A DNA stretch of 64,000 nucleotides from Treponema sp. OMZ 798 (GTDB lineage Bacteria; Spirochaetota; Spirochaetia; Treponematales; Treponemataceae): contig NZ_CP051305.1 of NCBI RefSeq assembly GCF_024181385.1, positions 1 to 64,000 of the forward strand, written 5' to 3'. Position 1 is the stretch's first letter, and the number at the start of each line of letters is the position of its first letter. The notes below the pieces were generated by a model. The model was not told the origin of the DNA and did no database searches. It saw nothing but the letters and a program-made list of their open reading frames with translations. This document shows, one piece after another, positions 1-8,737 of the stretch. Made by a program: the position numbers and the translations under genes.

Positions 1-1410
1 ATGAGCGAATGGGATTATAAAATTTTTTGGGATGAAGCTGTTAATCAGTTTAAGGAAGAGTTACCCCTTTCTATATTTTCTATGTGGTTTCTGCCGTCTA
101 AGTATGAAAAATCTACGGAAAATTCCGTATATCTGAGTGTTCCGTCGAAATTTTTTAGAGATCAGATGGTTCATAATTATAAGAACAGTATCGAAAAAAA
201 ATTATTTGAGCTTTCAGGTAAAAATTTATTTATAGATTTTATCATTAAAGCAAAGACTTCTGAAGATATTTCTAAAGAAGAAGATGAGGAAGCGGCCGAT
301 AAAAAAGCAGATGCCGAAAAGCCGTCATCAACGGAGCCTAAGAAAAAATCTTTAAAAGCTGAGGGCGGAAGGGGGCAGCATCCCGATTTGAGGCCTGAGT
401 ATAATTTTGAGGACTTTGTTGTAGGGCCGAATAATAACTTTGGAGTAAATGCCGCTATAGCAGTTTCTACCAATCCCGGAAGCGCTTATAATCCGTTTTT
501 GATTTACGGAGGGGTTGGTTTGGGCAAAACCCACCTTATGCAGGCTATAGGAAATAAAATATGGAACACGACAAAGCTTAAGGTTATTTATGTTACGGCA
601 GAGAACTTTACAAACGAATTTGTAGAATGTGTTCAAAAAAAGATGATGCCTGCATTTAAGAGTAAGTACCGAAAGGCTGATGTCCTTCTCATAGACGATA
701 TCCACTTCTTTCAAGGAAAGGTGGAAACTCAAGAAGAGCTTTTTCACACCTTTAATGAGCTCTATGAAAAAAATAAGCAAATTGTCTTTACCTGCGACCG
801 TCCGCCTGCAGAGCTTAAAAACCTTTCACAGCGTTTAAAATCGAGGTTTGAAAGGGGATTAAATGTAGACTTGCAAACACCGGCTTACGAGATACGCTAT
901 GCGATTCTTTTAAAGAAAATGGAAAAACACAGCACAAAGATTCCGAATGAAGTTATCGACATGGTTGCAAAAAATATTTCTTCAAATGTCCGTGATTTGG
1001 AAGCAGCCTTAACAAAACTCATCGCCTATACCGAGCTTACAAAGAAAACTATGGACGAGGCTACGGCAAAGAATCTTTTAAGGGATATTTTCGGTTCTAC
1101 TCGTCAAAGGAATGTTACTATCGACCTAATTCAAAAAACGGTAGCCGATTATTTTAGCATTTCGATTTCGGATATTAAAAGCAAAAAACGCACGAAGAGC
1201 TTTTCATTCCCGCGTCAAATTGCGATGTTCCTTTGTAGGGAAATGACCGAGTGTTCTACAACCGAACTGGGCAACGAATTCGGAGGCCGGGATCATACGA
1301 CCATCTTGCACGGCTGTAACAAGATTGAAGAACAAATTGCAGCCGATCCGAGCTTAGAAAAAATCATCCATGATCTTAGAAACACGATAAAAGAAAATAC
1401 GAATAAATAG
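1..1410 (+). CDS. dnaA: Chromosomal replication initiator protein DnaA
   Basis: DnaA is the AAA+ ATPase that binds DnaA boxes at oriC, unwinds the origin and loads the replicative helicase. The 469 residues show the full family layout: an N-terminal domain I (about 1-90), a charged low-complexity linker (about 90-130), an AAA+ core with Walker A GGVGLGKT (about 170-177) and Walker B LLIDDIHFF (about 229-237), and a C-terminal DNA-binding domain with the DnaA signature GGRDHTTILHG (about 428-438). The start is the first base of the window, so its promoter and ribosome site lie outside. No dnaN or recF follows; the next gene is a lipoprotein. No DnaA box (TTATCCACA-like) was seen in the 165 bases after the stop. 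Confidence 0.98.
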   Translation: MSEWDYKIFWDEAVNQFKEELPLSIFSMWFLPSKYEKSTENSVYLSVPSKFFRDQMVHNYKNSIEKKLFELSGKNLFIDFIIKAKTSEDISKEEDEEAADKKADAEKPSSTEPKKKSLKAEGGRGQHPDLRPEYNFEDFVVGPNNNFGVNAAIAVSTNPGSAYNPFLIYGGVGLGKTHLMQAIGNKIWNTTKLKVIYVTAENFTNEFVECVQKKMMPAFKSKYRKADVLLIDDIHFFQGKVETQEELFHTFNELYEKNKQIVFTCDRPPAELKNLSQRLKSRFERGLNVDLQTPAYEIRYAILLKKMEKHSTKIPNEVIDMVAKNISSNVRDLEAALTKLIAYTELTKKTMDEATAKNLLRDIFGSTRQRNVTIDLIQKTVADYFSISISDIKSKKRTKSFSFPRQIAMFLCREMTECSTTELGNEFGGRDHTTILHGCNKIEEQIAADPSLEKIIHDLRNTIKENTNK

Positions 1411-1482
1411 CCGGAAACCCAAAATAATTATATTTTTTTGTATTTATACCATGTTTTTATATACTTTTGCAGTATTATGCTT

Positions 1483-1488
1483 TATAAT
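1483..1488 (+). promoter_or_regulatory. Possible -10 element upstream of the frameshifted lipoprotein gene
   Basis: TATAAT lies about 85 bases before the lipoprotein start, in the very A+T-rich dnaA-lipoprotein gap. No convincing -35 sits 16-18 bases upstream, so this is tentative. The ribosome site for the lipoprotein is clear: GGAGAGG at 1561-1567, seven bases before ATG 1575. Confidence 0.3.
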
Positions 1489-1574
1489 TATAGTAGAGTA
1501 TCATATTTAATTGGGATCCGGCGATAGGGCATAAAAATTTGACATTCGGTTTCTGAAAATGGAGAGGTAACAAA

Positions 1575-1943
1575 ATGCGGAAAAAGTTATTTTTACTTGT
1601 AGGAATTTTATTTGTTATATTGGCCGGCTGTGATCAGTTTTTGAGAGATATTGAAAAAGATTTTGAATATTGGGCATCTACAATTATCGTTACGGATACG
1701 GCAATCCCCTATGCGGGAATAGATAGCGAAGGCTATCCCTGCCTTTCGAGCGAAAACGATAAACTCATAACAATAAAAATAGTAAATGCGTTAAAATATG
1801 AATTTAAAATGCCTACGGATCCGGGAGCTCCTGCCGACATAATAACTTTTGGAAGCGGAGTAATCGGCTCAGGTGCCGGTACCCCCCCCCCCCGAGTACA
1901 ACACGGATTATACCCTTATTCAAAATGGTGCCGGCCAACTTAA
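1575..1943 (+). CDS. Putative surface lipoprotein, N-terminal part (out of frame with the rest because of a C tract)
   Basis: This is the translated front of a large lipoprotein gene. It has a good ribosome site (GGAGAGG at 1561-1567), a lipoprotein signal peptide (MRKKLFLLVGILFVILAGCDQ) with lipobox LAGC and predicted lipidation at Cys19. The frame runs to residue ~102, meets 12 consecutive C at 1882-1893, and then reads about 20 nonsense residues to a stop at 1943. The long frame 1873-4503 begins in the same place one reading frame away and lacks its own signal peptide and ribosome site, so the two are one gene split by the tract. Removing one C (11 C) or adding two (14 C) restores a product of about 975 residues. 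Either the gene is phase-variable and OFF here, or the count is a sequencing error. Confidence 0.8.
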   Translation: MRKKLFLLVGILFVILAGCDQFLRDIEKDFEYWASTIIVTDTAIPYAGIDSEGYPCLSSENDKLITIKIVNALKYEFKMPTDPGAPADIITFGSGVIGSGAGTPPPRVQHGLYPYSKWCRPT

Positions 1944-4503
1944 TCTGACATTAAAAAAAGCTTTTTTACAAAAAAACGAATGGGGTAAGGCAGACCTAAA
2001 CCCTTCAATTACCATTTACAGCAAAGAAGGCAGAAAATTTTTAACTCACAGCTTTAAGCTGAGGGTAAACACTCCTCCTCCCAATCTCGAGAAAATAGAC
2101 TTAGTAAAAACAACCGGAAGTCCGTCATACTATGTTTTATGCTTTAAGGCTGAAGGCATTGGTACAAAAGTAAACGGCTTATTTTTACACGGTGACGGTT
2201 ATGAAGGTTCCAACAATAAATTAAAACTATTAATACGCAAAGGGAATGAGCCCGAGCAACCGCATGAGCTCGCCTTAACTTCTTCGGGCGTTGGTACTAA
2301 TAGTACTTTTATAGGGAACGGTGGTTTATCAACATTGGACGGTACTTCTATACCTCCTGGTTCTGACGTATCCAACCTTTGGACAATCCGGTATAAAACC
2401 GATGTTGTAGTAGATACAGGTGCCGCAGTAAACTATACAATCCGATTAAAGGATAAAAAAGGTCTTGAATCCAATACAGTAACATCAGGGACACAGCTGC
2501 CCCATCCTACAATTAAGTTTACCTATGTACATGAGCCTGACAATTATATAACCTCAGGTATTTACTCGACCGGAAGCGATATAATTGCAAAGATAAATGA
2601 GACAAATTCCACCGCGTTAAACCCGATAAAAATTTATACGGCATACAACGATATGGTAACATTGGAGGCTTTCGGCACTTATGGCCCCGGAGTTGTAATA
2701 AGGGCCGAGCTGAACGGCATTCCGGTGCAATATGCTTCGGATATAGAGCTTACTGCAAATGAGTCCGGAGCGGATTATAAACTTGAACTTTGGGCAGAAG
2801 GCGGCGGCTTTACTCCAAGTAAAAAAATAACCTACTATTACAAGGTTTTTAACACAATAAAAGCAACAAATCCCAATATACCTGTATGGGGAATTCTTAA
2901 AAAAGCTGTAAACAAACGGGATTCAATAACCATCGATGGTACAATAAAGGCTTCAGATAGTCCCGATAATAACAAGGGAGAAATTATCATACAGTCTGGA
3001 TCTGCATCTAGAACGGTAAGCATAAAAGGCATAAATAATGCAGCTATTGATGCAGACCGTAAAAACCGCATTTTTTATATGTCAAGCTGGCGGCTGACTC
3101 TTAACCTAAAAGATATAACACTTACAAACGGAAAAGCTGACAGAGGAGGAGCTATAAACTGCGGCCAAGGTCCTATAAATTTTAAAGGAGGATGTATAAT
3201 CAGCAATAATACGGCCACCGTAGAAGGCGGTGCTATACATGGCCGCTCTAGTACCATAAATTTTGAAGGAGGATGTAAGATAAGCAATAATACATCACCT
3301 AAAGGCAAAGACATATATTTATACGACAACAGTAAATTGTACATAAAAGACAGAATGACGGTTGATTCCGGTAATCAAATATATATAAAGCCGAGTTCTA
3401 CCGATTCCTATTCAAAGTTTTATATAACCGGAGAACAGGATATCACTAATCCTATAAACATAAAAATAGATGCTGCTGGTATAGACGAGCTTAAAAATAA
3501 GCCGATTATTGAAGGCAGTGGTTATACTCTCAAAGAGGAAGATATAGAAAAATTCGAACTTTACAACAACGGATATATCATCAACCTTGACCATGAGGTT
3601 GATGTTGCCGTATTGAGTAAGATATATAATTCCTCATCAATTACTAATTGGGCTCAGCTTCAAAACGCTATCACGAATGCTCCGTCAGGTGCTGTAATTA
3701 AATTAGGCCCCGGTACTATAACAGCCGGATCAGATAGTAGTGAACTGACTGTTTCTGGTCCTAATAAAACCCTAACAATAATCGGCAGCAGCAGCGGTAC
3801 TACCATAGGCGCAGATAATAAGCATCGTGTTTTCGTTATGGAAAAGTCCAACATTAAGCTCAAATTGAAAAACTTAACCATCACAAAAGGTAAACATAAT
3901 GATGTAGACGGAAAAGGTGGAGCTGGTATATATGTTAAAGCTTACACTACAGGCAGCTTGACATTGGTAAATACGAAAGTAGACTATAACACGGTTAATG
4001 CTGCTGCCGGGCCTGTACAACACATGGGAGCCGGTATTATGATAGAAAATGCATCTGTAAAGGTTTTTATAATCGGAGGCTCAATAAGCAATAATAAAAT
4101 AGATTGCAGCACAACAACATCCACAGCCACGACTGAGCTTCAGGGCTGCGGTTTATATCTTGGGAATAGCTCGACTACGGTTATAAAAGGAAATACTCAG
4201 ATTAAAAATAACTCTTATACAAAAAGAAATGATAATAAAACTGTAACTTGTTACGGTGCAGGTATATATCTTACCGGCAGTTCAAAACTTACCATAGGGG
4301 AAAACGGTGCAGACGATGGCGTTAGTCCTACAATATCAGGTCATAGTCAAGTTTCCGGTACTACCTGTCATGGAACGGCCATAGCTATTGCCGGTGGACG
4401 AGTAGACTGGCTAAGCGGCCGAATAATAAATAACGGCGGAAGTACTCAAGCAGTGTACAACAGTGGAGGTACATTTAATGCTAACGGTCACACAGCAAAT
4501 TAG
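1873..4503 (+). CDS. Putative phase-variable surface lipoprotein with beta-helix (Pmp-like) repeats, main part
   Basis: This is the downstream frame of the lipoprotein gene that starts at 1575. The nominal start is a GTG at 1873 with no ribosome site, so it is probably made only when the C tract restores frame. The first ~350 residues look like stacked beta-sandwich or Ig-like repeats, including an RVNTPPP segment that I recall from treponemal lipoproteins. Two later regions (about 420-500 and 620-870) carry short repeats such as GGAI, INFKGGC and ISNN, typical of right-handed beta-helix surface proteins and chlamydial Pmp-like adhesins. One coil is duplicated at DNA level (3175-3212 and 3256-3293). 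The role is unknown; surface exposure and adhesion or antigenic variation are inferences. A weak stem (GCTGAAG/CTTCAGC) follows the stop. Confidence 0.75.
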   Translation: MPVPPPPEYNTDYTLIQNGAGQLNLTLKKAFLQKNEWGKADLNPSITIYSKEGRKFLTHSFKLRVNTPPPNLEKIDLVKTTGSPSYYVLCFKAEGIGTKVNGLFLHGDGYEGSNNKLKLLIRKGNEPEQPHELALTSSGVGTNSTFIGNGGLSTLDGTSIPPGSDVSNLWTIRYKTDVVVDTGAAVNYTIRLKDKKGLESNTVTSGTQLPHPTIKFTYVHEPDNYITSGIYSTGSDIIAKINETNSTALNPIKIYTAYNDMVTLEAFGTYGPGVVIRAELNGIPVQYASDIELTANESGADYKLELWAEGGGFTPSKKITYYYKVFNTIKATNPNIPVWGILKKAVNKRDSITIDGTIKASDSPDNNKGEIIIQSGSASRTVSIKGINNAAIDADRKNRIFYMSSWRLTLNLKDITLTNGKADRGGAINCGQGPINFKGGCIISNNTATVEGGAIHGRSSTINFEGGCKISNNTSPKGKDIYLYDNSKLYIKDRMTVDSGNQIYIKPSSTDSYSKFYITGEQDITNPINIKIDAAGIDELKNKPIIEGSGYTLKEEDIEKFELYNNGYIINLDHEVDVAVLSKIYNSSSITNWAQLQNAITNAPSGAVIKLGPGTITAGSDSSELTVSGPNKTLTIIGSSSGTTIGADNKHRVFVMEKSNIKLKLKNLTITKGKHNDVDGKGGAGIYVKAYTTGSLTLVNTKVDYNTVNAAAGPVQHMGAGIMIENASVKVFIIGGSISNNKIDCSTTTSTATTELQGCGLYLGNSSTTVIKGNTQIKNNSYTKRNDNKTVTCYGAGIYLTGSSKLTIGENGADDGVSPTISGHSQVSGTTCHGTAIAIAGGRVDWLSGRIINNGGSTQAVYNSGGTFNANGHTAN
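1882..1893 (+). repeat. Homopolymeric C tract (12 C) at the frameshift point
   Basis: Twelve uninterrupted C residues lie inside the lipoprotein coding region, where the in-frame reading is a run of prolines. The tract length decides whether the long downstream frame is translated. Tracts of this length commonly change by slipped-strand mispairing in host-associated bacteria. Confidence 0.9.
3175..3293 (+). repeat. Tandem 81-base repeat coding one beta-helix coil
   Basis: A 38-base segment at 3175-3212 recurs at 3256-3293 with four differences, giving an 81-base (27-residue) period in frame. Both copies encode an INF-GGC-ISNNT pattern. The unit probably corresponds to one turn pair of a parallel beta-helix. 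Confidence 0.7.
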
Positions 4504-4663
4504 TTTGGGAATTCGATCCGCGGATTTGATAGCTGAAGACTAAGGCAGAGCCTTCAGCAAAGAGTCAAAGAGCCTTAATTTTTATTTTGATTGACAGCTT
4601 GGCCTGTTTTTCTTTTCTCCAAGCCTTGCAAAAAAGGGGCTTTTGTGGTAGTCTTAAAGCCTT

Positions 4664-7600
4664 ATGGCTGTCGATTTTGTTCATCTTCATGTTCATTCGG
4701 ATTTTTCTCTTTTGGACGGAGCCGCTTCGGTTAAAGGGCTTGCGGCAAAGGCCGAGCAGCTGGGGCAGACTGCCCTTGCTTTGACCGATCACGGCAATAT
4801 GTTCGGCGTTATAAATTTTTATAATGCCTGTAAAGAAAAAAATATAAAGCCCATAATCGGCTGCGAGTTCTATGTTGCTCCCGAAAGCCGATTTGAAAAA
4901 AAAGAAACTCCGGGCGGAAAAAAATACTATCACCTGATTTTATTGGCAAAGAACGAAACCGGTTACCGCAACTTAATGTTTCTTTGTTCCAGAGGATATA
5001 CCGAGGGCATGTATTATAAGCCCCGCATAGACGATGAAATTTTGGCACAGCACTCCGAAGGGCTTATATGCTTGTCGGCCTGTCTTGCAGGAGAGCTTCC
5101 TGTTCTTTTACTAAACGGAGAAAAGGAAAAGGCCGAGTCCCATGTACGCAAATACCGTGAAATTTTCGGTGCCGAAAACTATTTTATAGAGCTTCAAGAC
5201 CATGGGCTAAAGGAAGAAAAAAAGGCTTCCAAGCTTTTAATTGAAATGGCCCGCAAGGTCGGCGTTCCCTTGGTTCTAACCAACGACATTCACTATATAG
5301 AACAAAAAGATTATATAGCTCAAGATATCTTGATGTGTATCGGAATGAAAAAACTCAGAACCGATACCAACCGCATGCAGTTTGAGGGAAGCGAATTTTA
5401 TTTTAAGTCGGGAGAAGAAATGGCTAAGCTCTTCCCCGAATATCCCGAAGCAATTTTGAACACTGTCCGCATTGCCGAAATGTGCAATCTGGAAATTCCC
5501 CAGCCCGGTCCCATTCTTCCGATATACAAAATCCCTGAAGACTTCAGCTCAAAAGAAGACTATATCCGGCACTTGGCTGAAGAAGGCTTAAAAAAGCGTT
5601 ATCCGGTTATTACCGATGAAATCAAGGAAAGGCTTAACTACGAGCTCGATATAGTTATAAAGATGGACTTTGTCGGCTATTTTTTAATTGTTTGGGATTT
5701 TATAAATTGGGCAAAAAATAACGGCGTCCCTGTAGGTCCGGGGCGCGGCTCCGGAGCGGGCTCAATCCTTGCATACTCTTTGAGGATTACCGATATAGAT
5801 CCCCTAAAGTACAACCTCCTTTTTGAGCGCTTTTTAAATCCCGAAAGGGTTTCAATGCCCGACTTCGATGTAGACTTTTGCTTCGAAAGACGGCAGGAGG
5901 TAATAGAGTATGTTCGTCAAAAATACGGAGATGAAAACGTTGGTCAAATCATTACCTTCGGAACCTTAAAGCCCAAGGCCGTAGTAAAAGATGTCGGCCG
6001 CGTTTTAAACATTCCGCTTGCCGATGTAAACGCCATTACAAAGCTCATACCGCCCAAACCCTTAACTGACGGTGTAAAAGAGGTTACCTTAAAATATGCT
6101 GTTGATGTAGTTCCCGAATTAAAAGAAATGGCAGAAGACCCGCAATACAAGGAGCTTTTTGAAATAAGCATTGCTCTTGAAGGGCGTAACAGAAACTCCA
6201 GCCTTCATGCGGCAGGCATAGTTATAGGTAAAACGGTCTTAACCGATTATGTTCCGCTTTATAAGGACTCAAAGACGGGAAAGGTTGCGACACAGTTTAC
6301 AATGGACTTAATTGAAAACTGCGGTCTTGTAAAGATGGACTTCTTAGGCTTAAAAACCTTAACCCTTATAAAACATACCGAAGACCTTATCCATAAAAGA
6401 GGAAAAGAGTGGGAAAAATTCTCTGTCGCCGATATAGACTATTCCGATAAGGAAACTTTTAAAATGCTTAGTGATGGATTGGCTGCTGCAGTATTTCAGT
6501 TTGAAAGTCAGGGTATGCAAAATATTTTAAAGCGGGCAAAGCCTTCAAAAATGGAAGACTTAATCGCTTTAAACGCCTTGTACCGTCCCGGGCCTATGGA
6601 TTATATCAATCAGTTTATCGAATCAAAATTCGATAATTCAAAAATAAAATATCCTGACCCATGCCTTGAAGACATCCTAGCCGAAACCTACGGCGTTATC
6701 GTTTATCAGGAACAGGTTATGCAGGTTGCCCAAAGAATAGCTGGCTACTCCCTCGGCCAAGCCGATATTCTCCGCCGTGCTATGGGAAAGAAAAAAATCG
6801 AGGTTATGAAAACCGAAAAAGAGAAATTTATTAAGGGTGCAGAAGCGAAAGGTTTTAGTAAGGAAGATGCAGATAGAATCTTTGAAATCCTTATTCCCTT
6901 TGCAGGCTATGGTTTTAATAAGAGTCATGCAGCAGCCTATTCGGTTTTAGCCTTTCAGACGGCTTATTTAAAGGCTCATTTTCCTGCAGAATTTATGGCT
7001 GCTAACTTAACCAACGAAATTACCTCGACCGATAAACTTCCCGAATATATTGCCGAAGCCGAAAAGATGGGGCTTAAAATTCTTCCGCCCCATGTCAATT
7101 CTTCCGATCCTTATTTTAGCGTTTCACCCGACGGGAATATTATTTTCGGTCTTTTGGGTATAAAGGGTGTCGGAATGCAGGCTGCCCATGAGCTTGCAGA
7201 AGAGCGCGAAAAAAACGGAAGGTATAAGTCCCTTATCGATTTTTTGGAGAGGAACGATCTTCATACTCAAAACAAGCGTAACCTTGAAGTTATGATTAAA
7301 ACCGGCTGCTTTGACGGTTTGGGGCAGGAGCGCTCTACCTTGATGGTAAACTTAGACGGTGCAGTTGCCTATGTTTCTCAAAAGAAGGAAAACATGAGCA
7401 CGGGACAGGGCAGCCTTTTTGAAGGCTCCGGCATAAAAGAGTTTTCGGACTTTGTTTTTGAAAAAATCGAAGAGTTCCCCAAAAAGGAAAAACTCCGGCT
7501 CGAAAAAGAATTGATGGGCTTTTATATTTCAGGGCACCCCTTGGATGAGTACCGCAAGGTGATAGATAATTCGGCCACTTTGGATATTTCGCATCTTGCC

Positions 7601-8113
7601 CGCGCTACCTCAAAAAAGAGATATGTTCTTGTGGGTATGCTTACAGGTGTCAGGCAGCATCAAACAAAAAAAGGCGCAATGATGGGCTTCGGCGCTTTTG
7701 AAGACTTAAACGGAACAATCGATTTAGTCTTCTTTCCGAAAACTTGGGAAAAGTACAGAGCTGTCCTTTTGCCTGAAACCGTATGCGGTTTTGCAGGGTC
7801 TATCGACAACAGTGACGGAGAATCCCATTCCTTCTTGGTGGACGATGTTTTGGAAATTGATAAATTACAGCAAAAGGCTTTAAGCGAGGTTCATATTGAG
7901 CTTGATGAAAATATAACGTCGGCAAAGGAATTGACCGGCTTAAAGGATTTTTTGTATGAGCGCTCAGGGAATTGCGATGTTTATATTCACGCAAAAGATG
8001 AGGATAAGGCTTATATAATTAAGGCATCGCCTCAAATTAGAATTCCTTCAACTCCTGAATTTATTGAAGAGTTAAGCATGCAGTTTGGGGTTGAGCAAAT
8101 TTGGCTTGAATAA
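4664..8113 (+). CDS. dnaE: DNA polymerase III subunit alpha
   Basis: DnaE is the catalytic subunit of the replicative DNA polymerase. The 1149-residue length is normal for DnaE1. The N-terminal PHP domain opens with HLHVHSD (about 7-13). The polymerase core contains GRGSGAGS (about 363-370) and the catalytic acidic motif PDFDVDF (about 399-405). Helix-hairpin-helix and OB-fold regions follow, the OB-fold at about residues 985-1060. The ATG at 4664 begins the conserved PHP strand, so the start is firm although no clear ribosome site precedes it. Another open frame at 4587 overlaps it but carries no conserved protein. The 160-base gap after the lipoprotein gene shows only weak stem-loops. Confidence 0.97.
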   Translation: MAVDFVHLHVHSDFSLLDGAASVKGLAAKAEQLGQTALALTDHGNMFGVINFYNACKEKNIKPIIGCEFYVAPESRFEKKETPGGKKYYHLILLAKNETGYRNLMFLCSRGYTEGMYYKPRIDDEILAQHSEGLICLSACLAGELPVLLLNGEKEKAESHVRKYREIFGAENYFIELQDHGLKEEKKASKLLIEMARKVGVPLVLTNDIHYIEQKDYIAQDILMCIGMKKLRTDTNRMQFEGSEFYFKSGEEMAKLFPEYPEAILNTVRIAEMCNLEIPQPGPILPIYKIPEDFSSKEDYIRHLAEEGLKKRYPVITDEIKERLNYELDIVIKMDFVGYFLIVWDFINWAKNNGVPVGPGRGSGAGSILAYSLRITDIDPLKYNLLFERFLNPERVSMPDFDVDFCFERRQEVIEYVRQKYGDENVGQIITFGTLKPKAVVKDVGRVLNIPLADVNAITKLIPPKPLTDGVKEVTLKYAVDVVPELKEMAEDPQYKELFEISIALEGRNRNSSLHAAGIVIGKTVLTDYVPLYKDSKTGKVATQFTMDLIENCGLVKMDFLGLKTLTLIKHTEDLIHKRGKEWEKFSVADIDYSDKETFKMLSDGLAAAVFQFESQGMQNILKRAKPSKMEDLIALNALYRPGPMDYINQFIESKFDNSKIKYPDPCLEDILAETYGVIVYQEQVMQVAQRIAGYSLGQADILRRAMGKKKIEVMKTEKEKFIKGAEAKGFSKEDADRIFEILIPFAGYGFNKSHAAAYSVLAFQTAYLKAHFPAEFMAANLTNEITSTDKLPEYIAEAEKMGLKILPPHVNSSDPYFSVSPDGNIIFGLLGIKGVGMQAAHELAEEREKNGRYKSLIDFLERNDLHTQNKRNLEVMIKTGCFDGLGQERSTLMVNLDGAVAYVSQKKENMSTGQGSLFEGSGIKEFSDFVFEKIEEFPKKEKLRLEKELMGFYISGHPLDEYRKVIDNSATLDISHLARATSKKRYVLVGMLTGVRQHQTKKGAMMGFGAFEDLNGTIDLVFFPKTWEKYRAVLLPETVCGFAGSIDNSDGESHSFLVDDVLEIDKLQQKALSEVHIELDENITSAKELTGLKDFLYERSGNCDVYIHAKDEDKAYIIKASPQIRIPSTPEFIEELSMQFGVEQIWLE

Positions 8114-8154
8114 AAAAAGGATTAAATTTAAAATATATAGGTAGAGAGGTTTAT

Positions 8155-8736
8155 ATGATAGCATCACTTTTTAACACATTGGGTTTTGTAGTAAAGATTT
8201 ATTCTTATCTTTGTATTATTTATATTTTTCTTTCATGGTTCGGTTCCCATTCAAGAGGCGGCTTTCTTTATGAAATTTGTAATCCTTATTTAAGCCGGTT
8301 TAGAAGATTTAAATTTACTCAAATCGGAATGGTGGATTTTTCTCCTATTTTGGCTATCGGTATTTTGTCTCTTTTTGCTAATATACTTTTTCAGATTGCA
8401 GATACAAGAACTTTTTCTGTATTAAGGATTGTACTAAACCTTGTGGGTATAGTTTGGTCGTTTTTTTCTTTCTTGCTCAATTTCTTTATTATCATATTGA
8501 TAATCAGGCTGGTTCTTGATTTTTCCGAAAACTACCGCCAAGGTAATTTTGCTGATATGCTCGATAGGTTTTTGTCCCCTGTTTTTGTTAGAGTTCATAA
8601 ATTATCCGGCGGAAAATTTATGAGTCTGAGAAAACAGATTATCGTATGTTTAATAGTTTTAATTCTTGTGCGCTTTTTACTGGGAGCCTTCATAGGATCC
8701 TTGGGTGTAATGTTTACCTACTTTAGGTTTGTATAA
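8155..8736 (+). CDS. YggT-family integral membrane protein
   Basis: A 193-residue protein that is almost entirely hydrophobic, with about four to six membrane segments arranged as two similar halves, as in YggT-family proteins. Members are linked in some bacteria to cell division, osmotic stress or membrane organisation, but the biochemical role is not settled. The motif pattern LSRFRRF and LDRFLSPVFVRVHKLSGG, one in each half, resembles the YggT repeat (P-N-P-hydrophobic-R) in divergent form. The ribosome site AGAGAGG lies just before ATG 8155, and the gene follows dnaE by 41 bases. It converges with the next gene with a one-base gap between stop codons and no visible terminator. Confidence 0.75.
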   Translation: MIASLFNTLGFVVKIYSYLCIIYIFLSWFGSHSRGGFLYEICNPYLSRFRRFKFTQIGMVDFSPILAIGILSLFANILFQIADTRTFSVLRIVLNLVGIVWSFFSFLLNFFIIILIIRLVLDFSENYRQGNFADMLDRFLSPVFVRVHKLSGGKFMSLRKQIIVCLIVLILVRFLLGAFIGSLGVMFTYFRFV

Positions 8737-8737
8737 C

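Noticed and set aside
352..780. Open frame of 142 codons antisense to dnaA
   Set aside because: It lies wholly opposite the conserved dnaA coding region, has no ribosome site and no family-like sequence. It is a shadow.
1411..1574. Replication origin after dnaA
   Set aside because: No DnaA boxes (TTATCCACA or close variants) are visible in this A+T-rich gap. The origin more likely lies upstream of dnaA, outside the window.
4587..4784. Short plus-strand frame overlapping the start of dnaE
   Set aside because: It runs in another frame through the conserved PHP domain of dnaE and encodes no recognisable protein.
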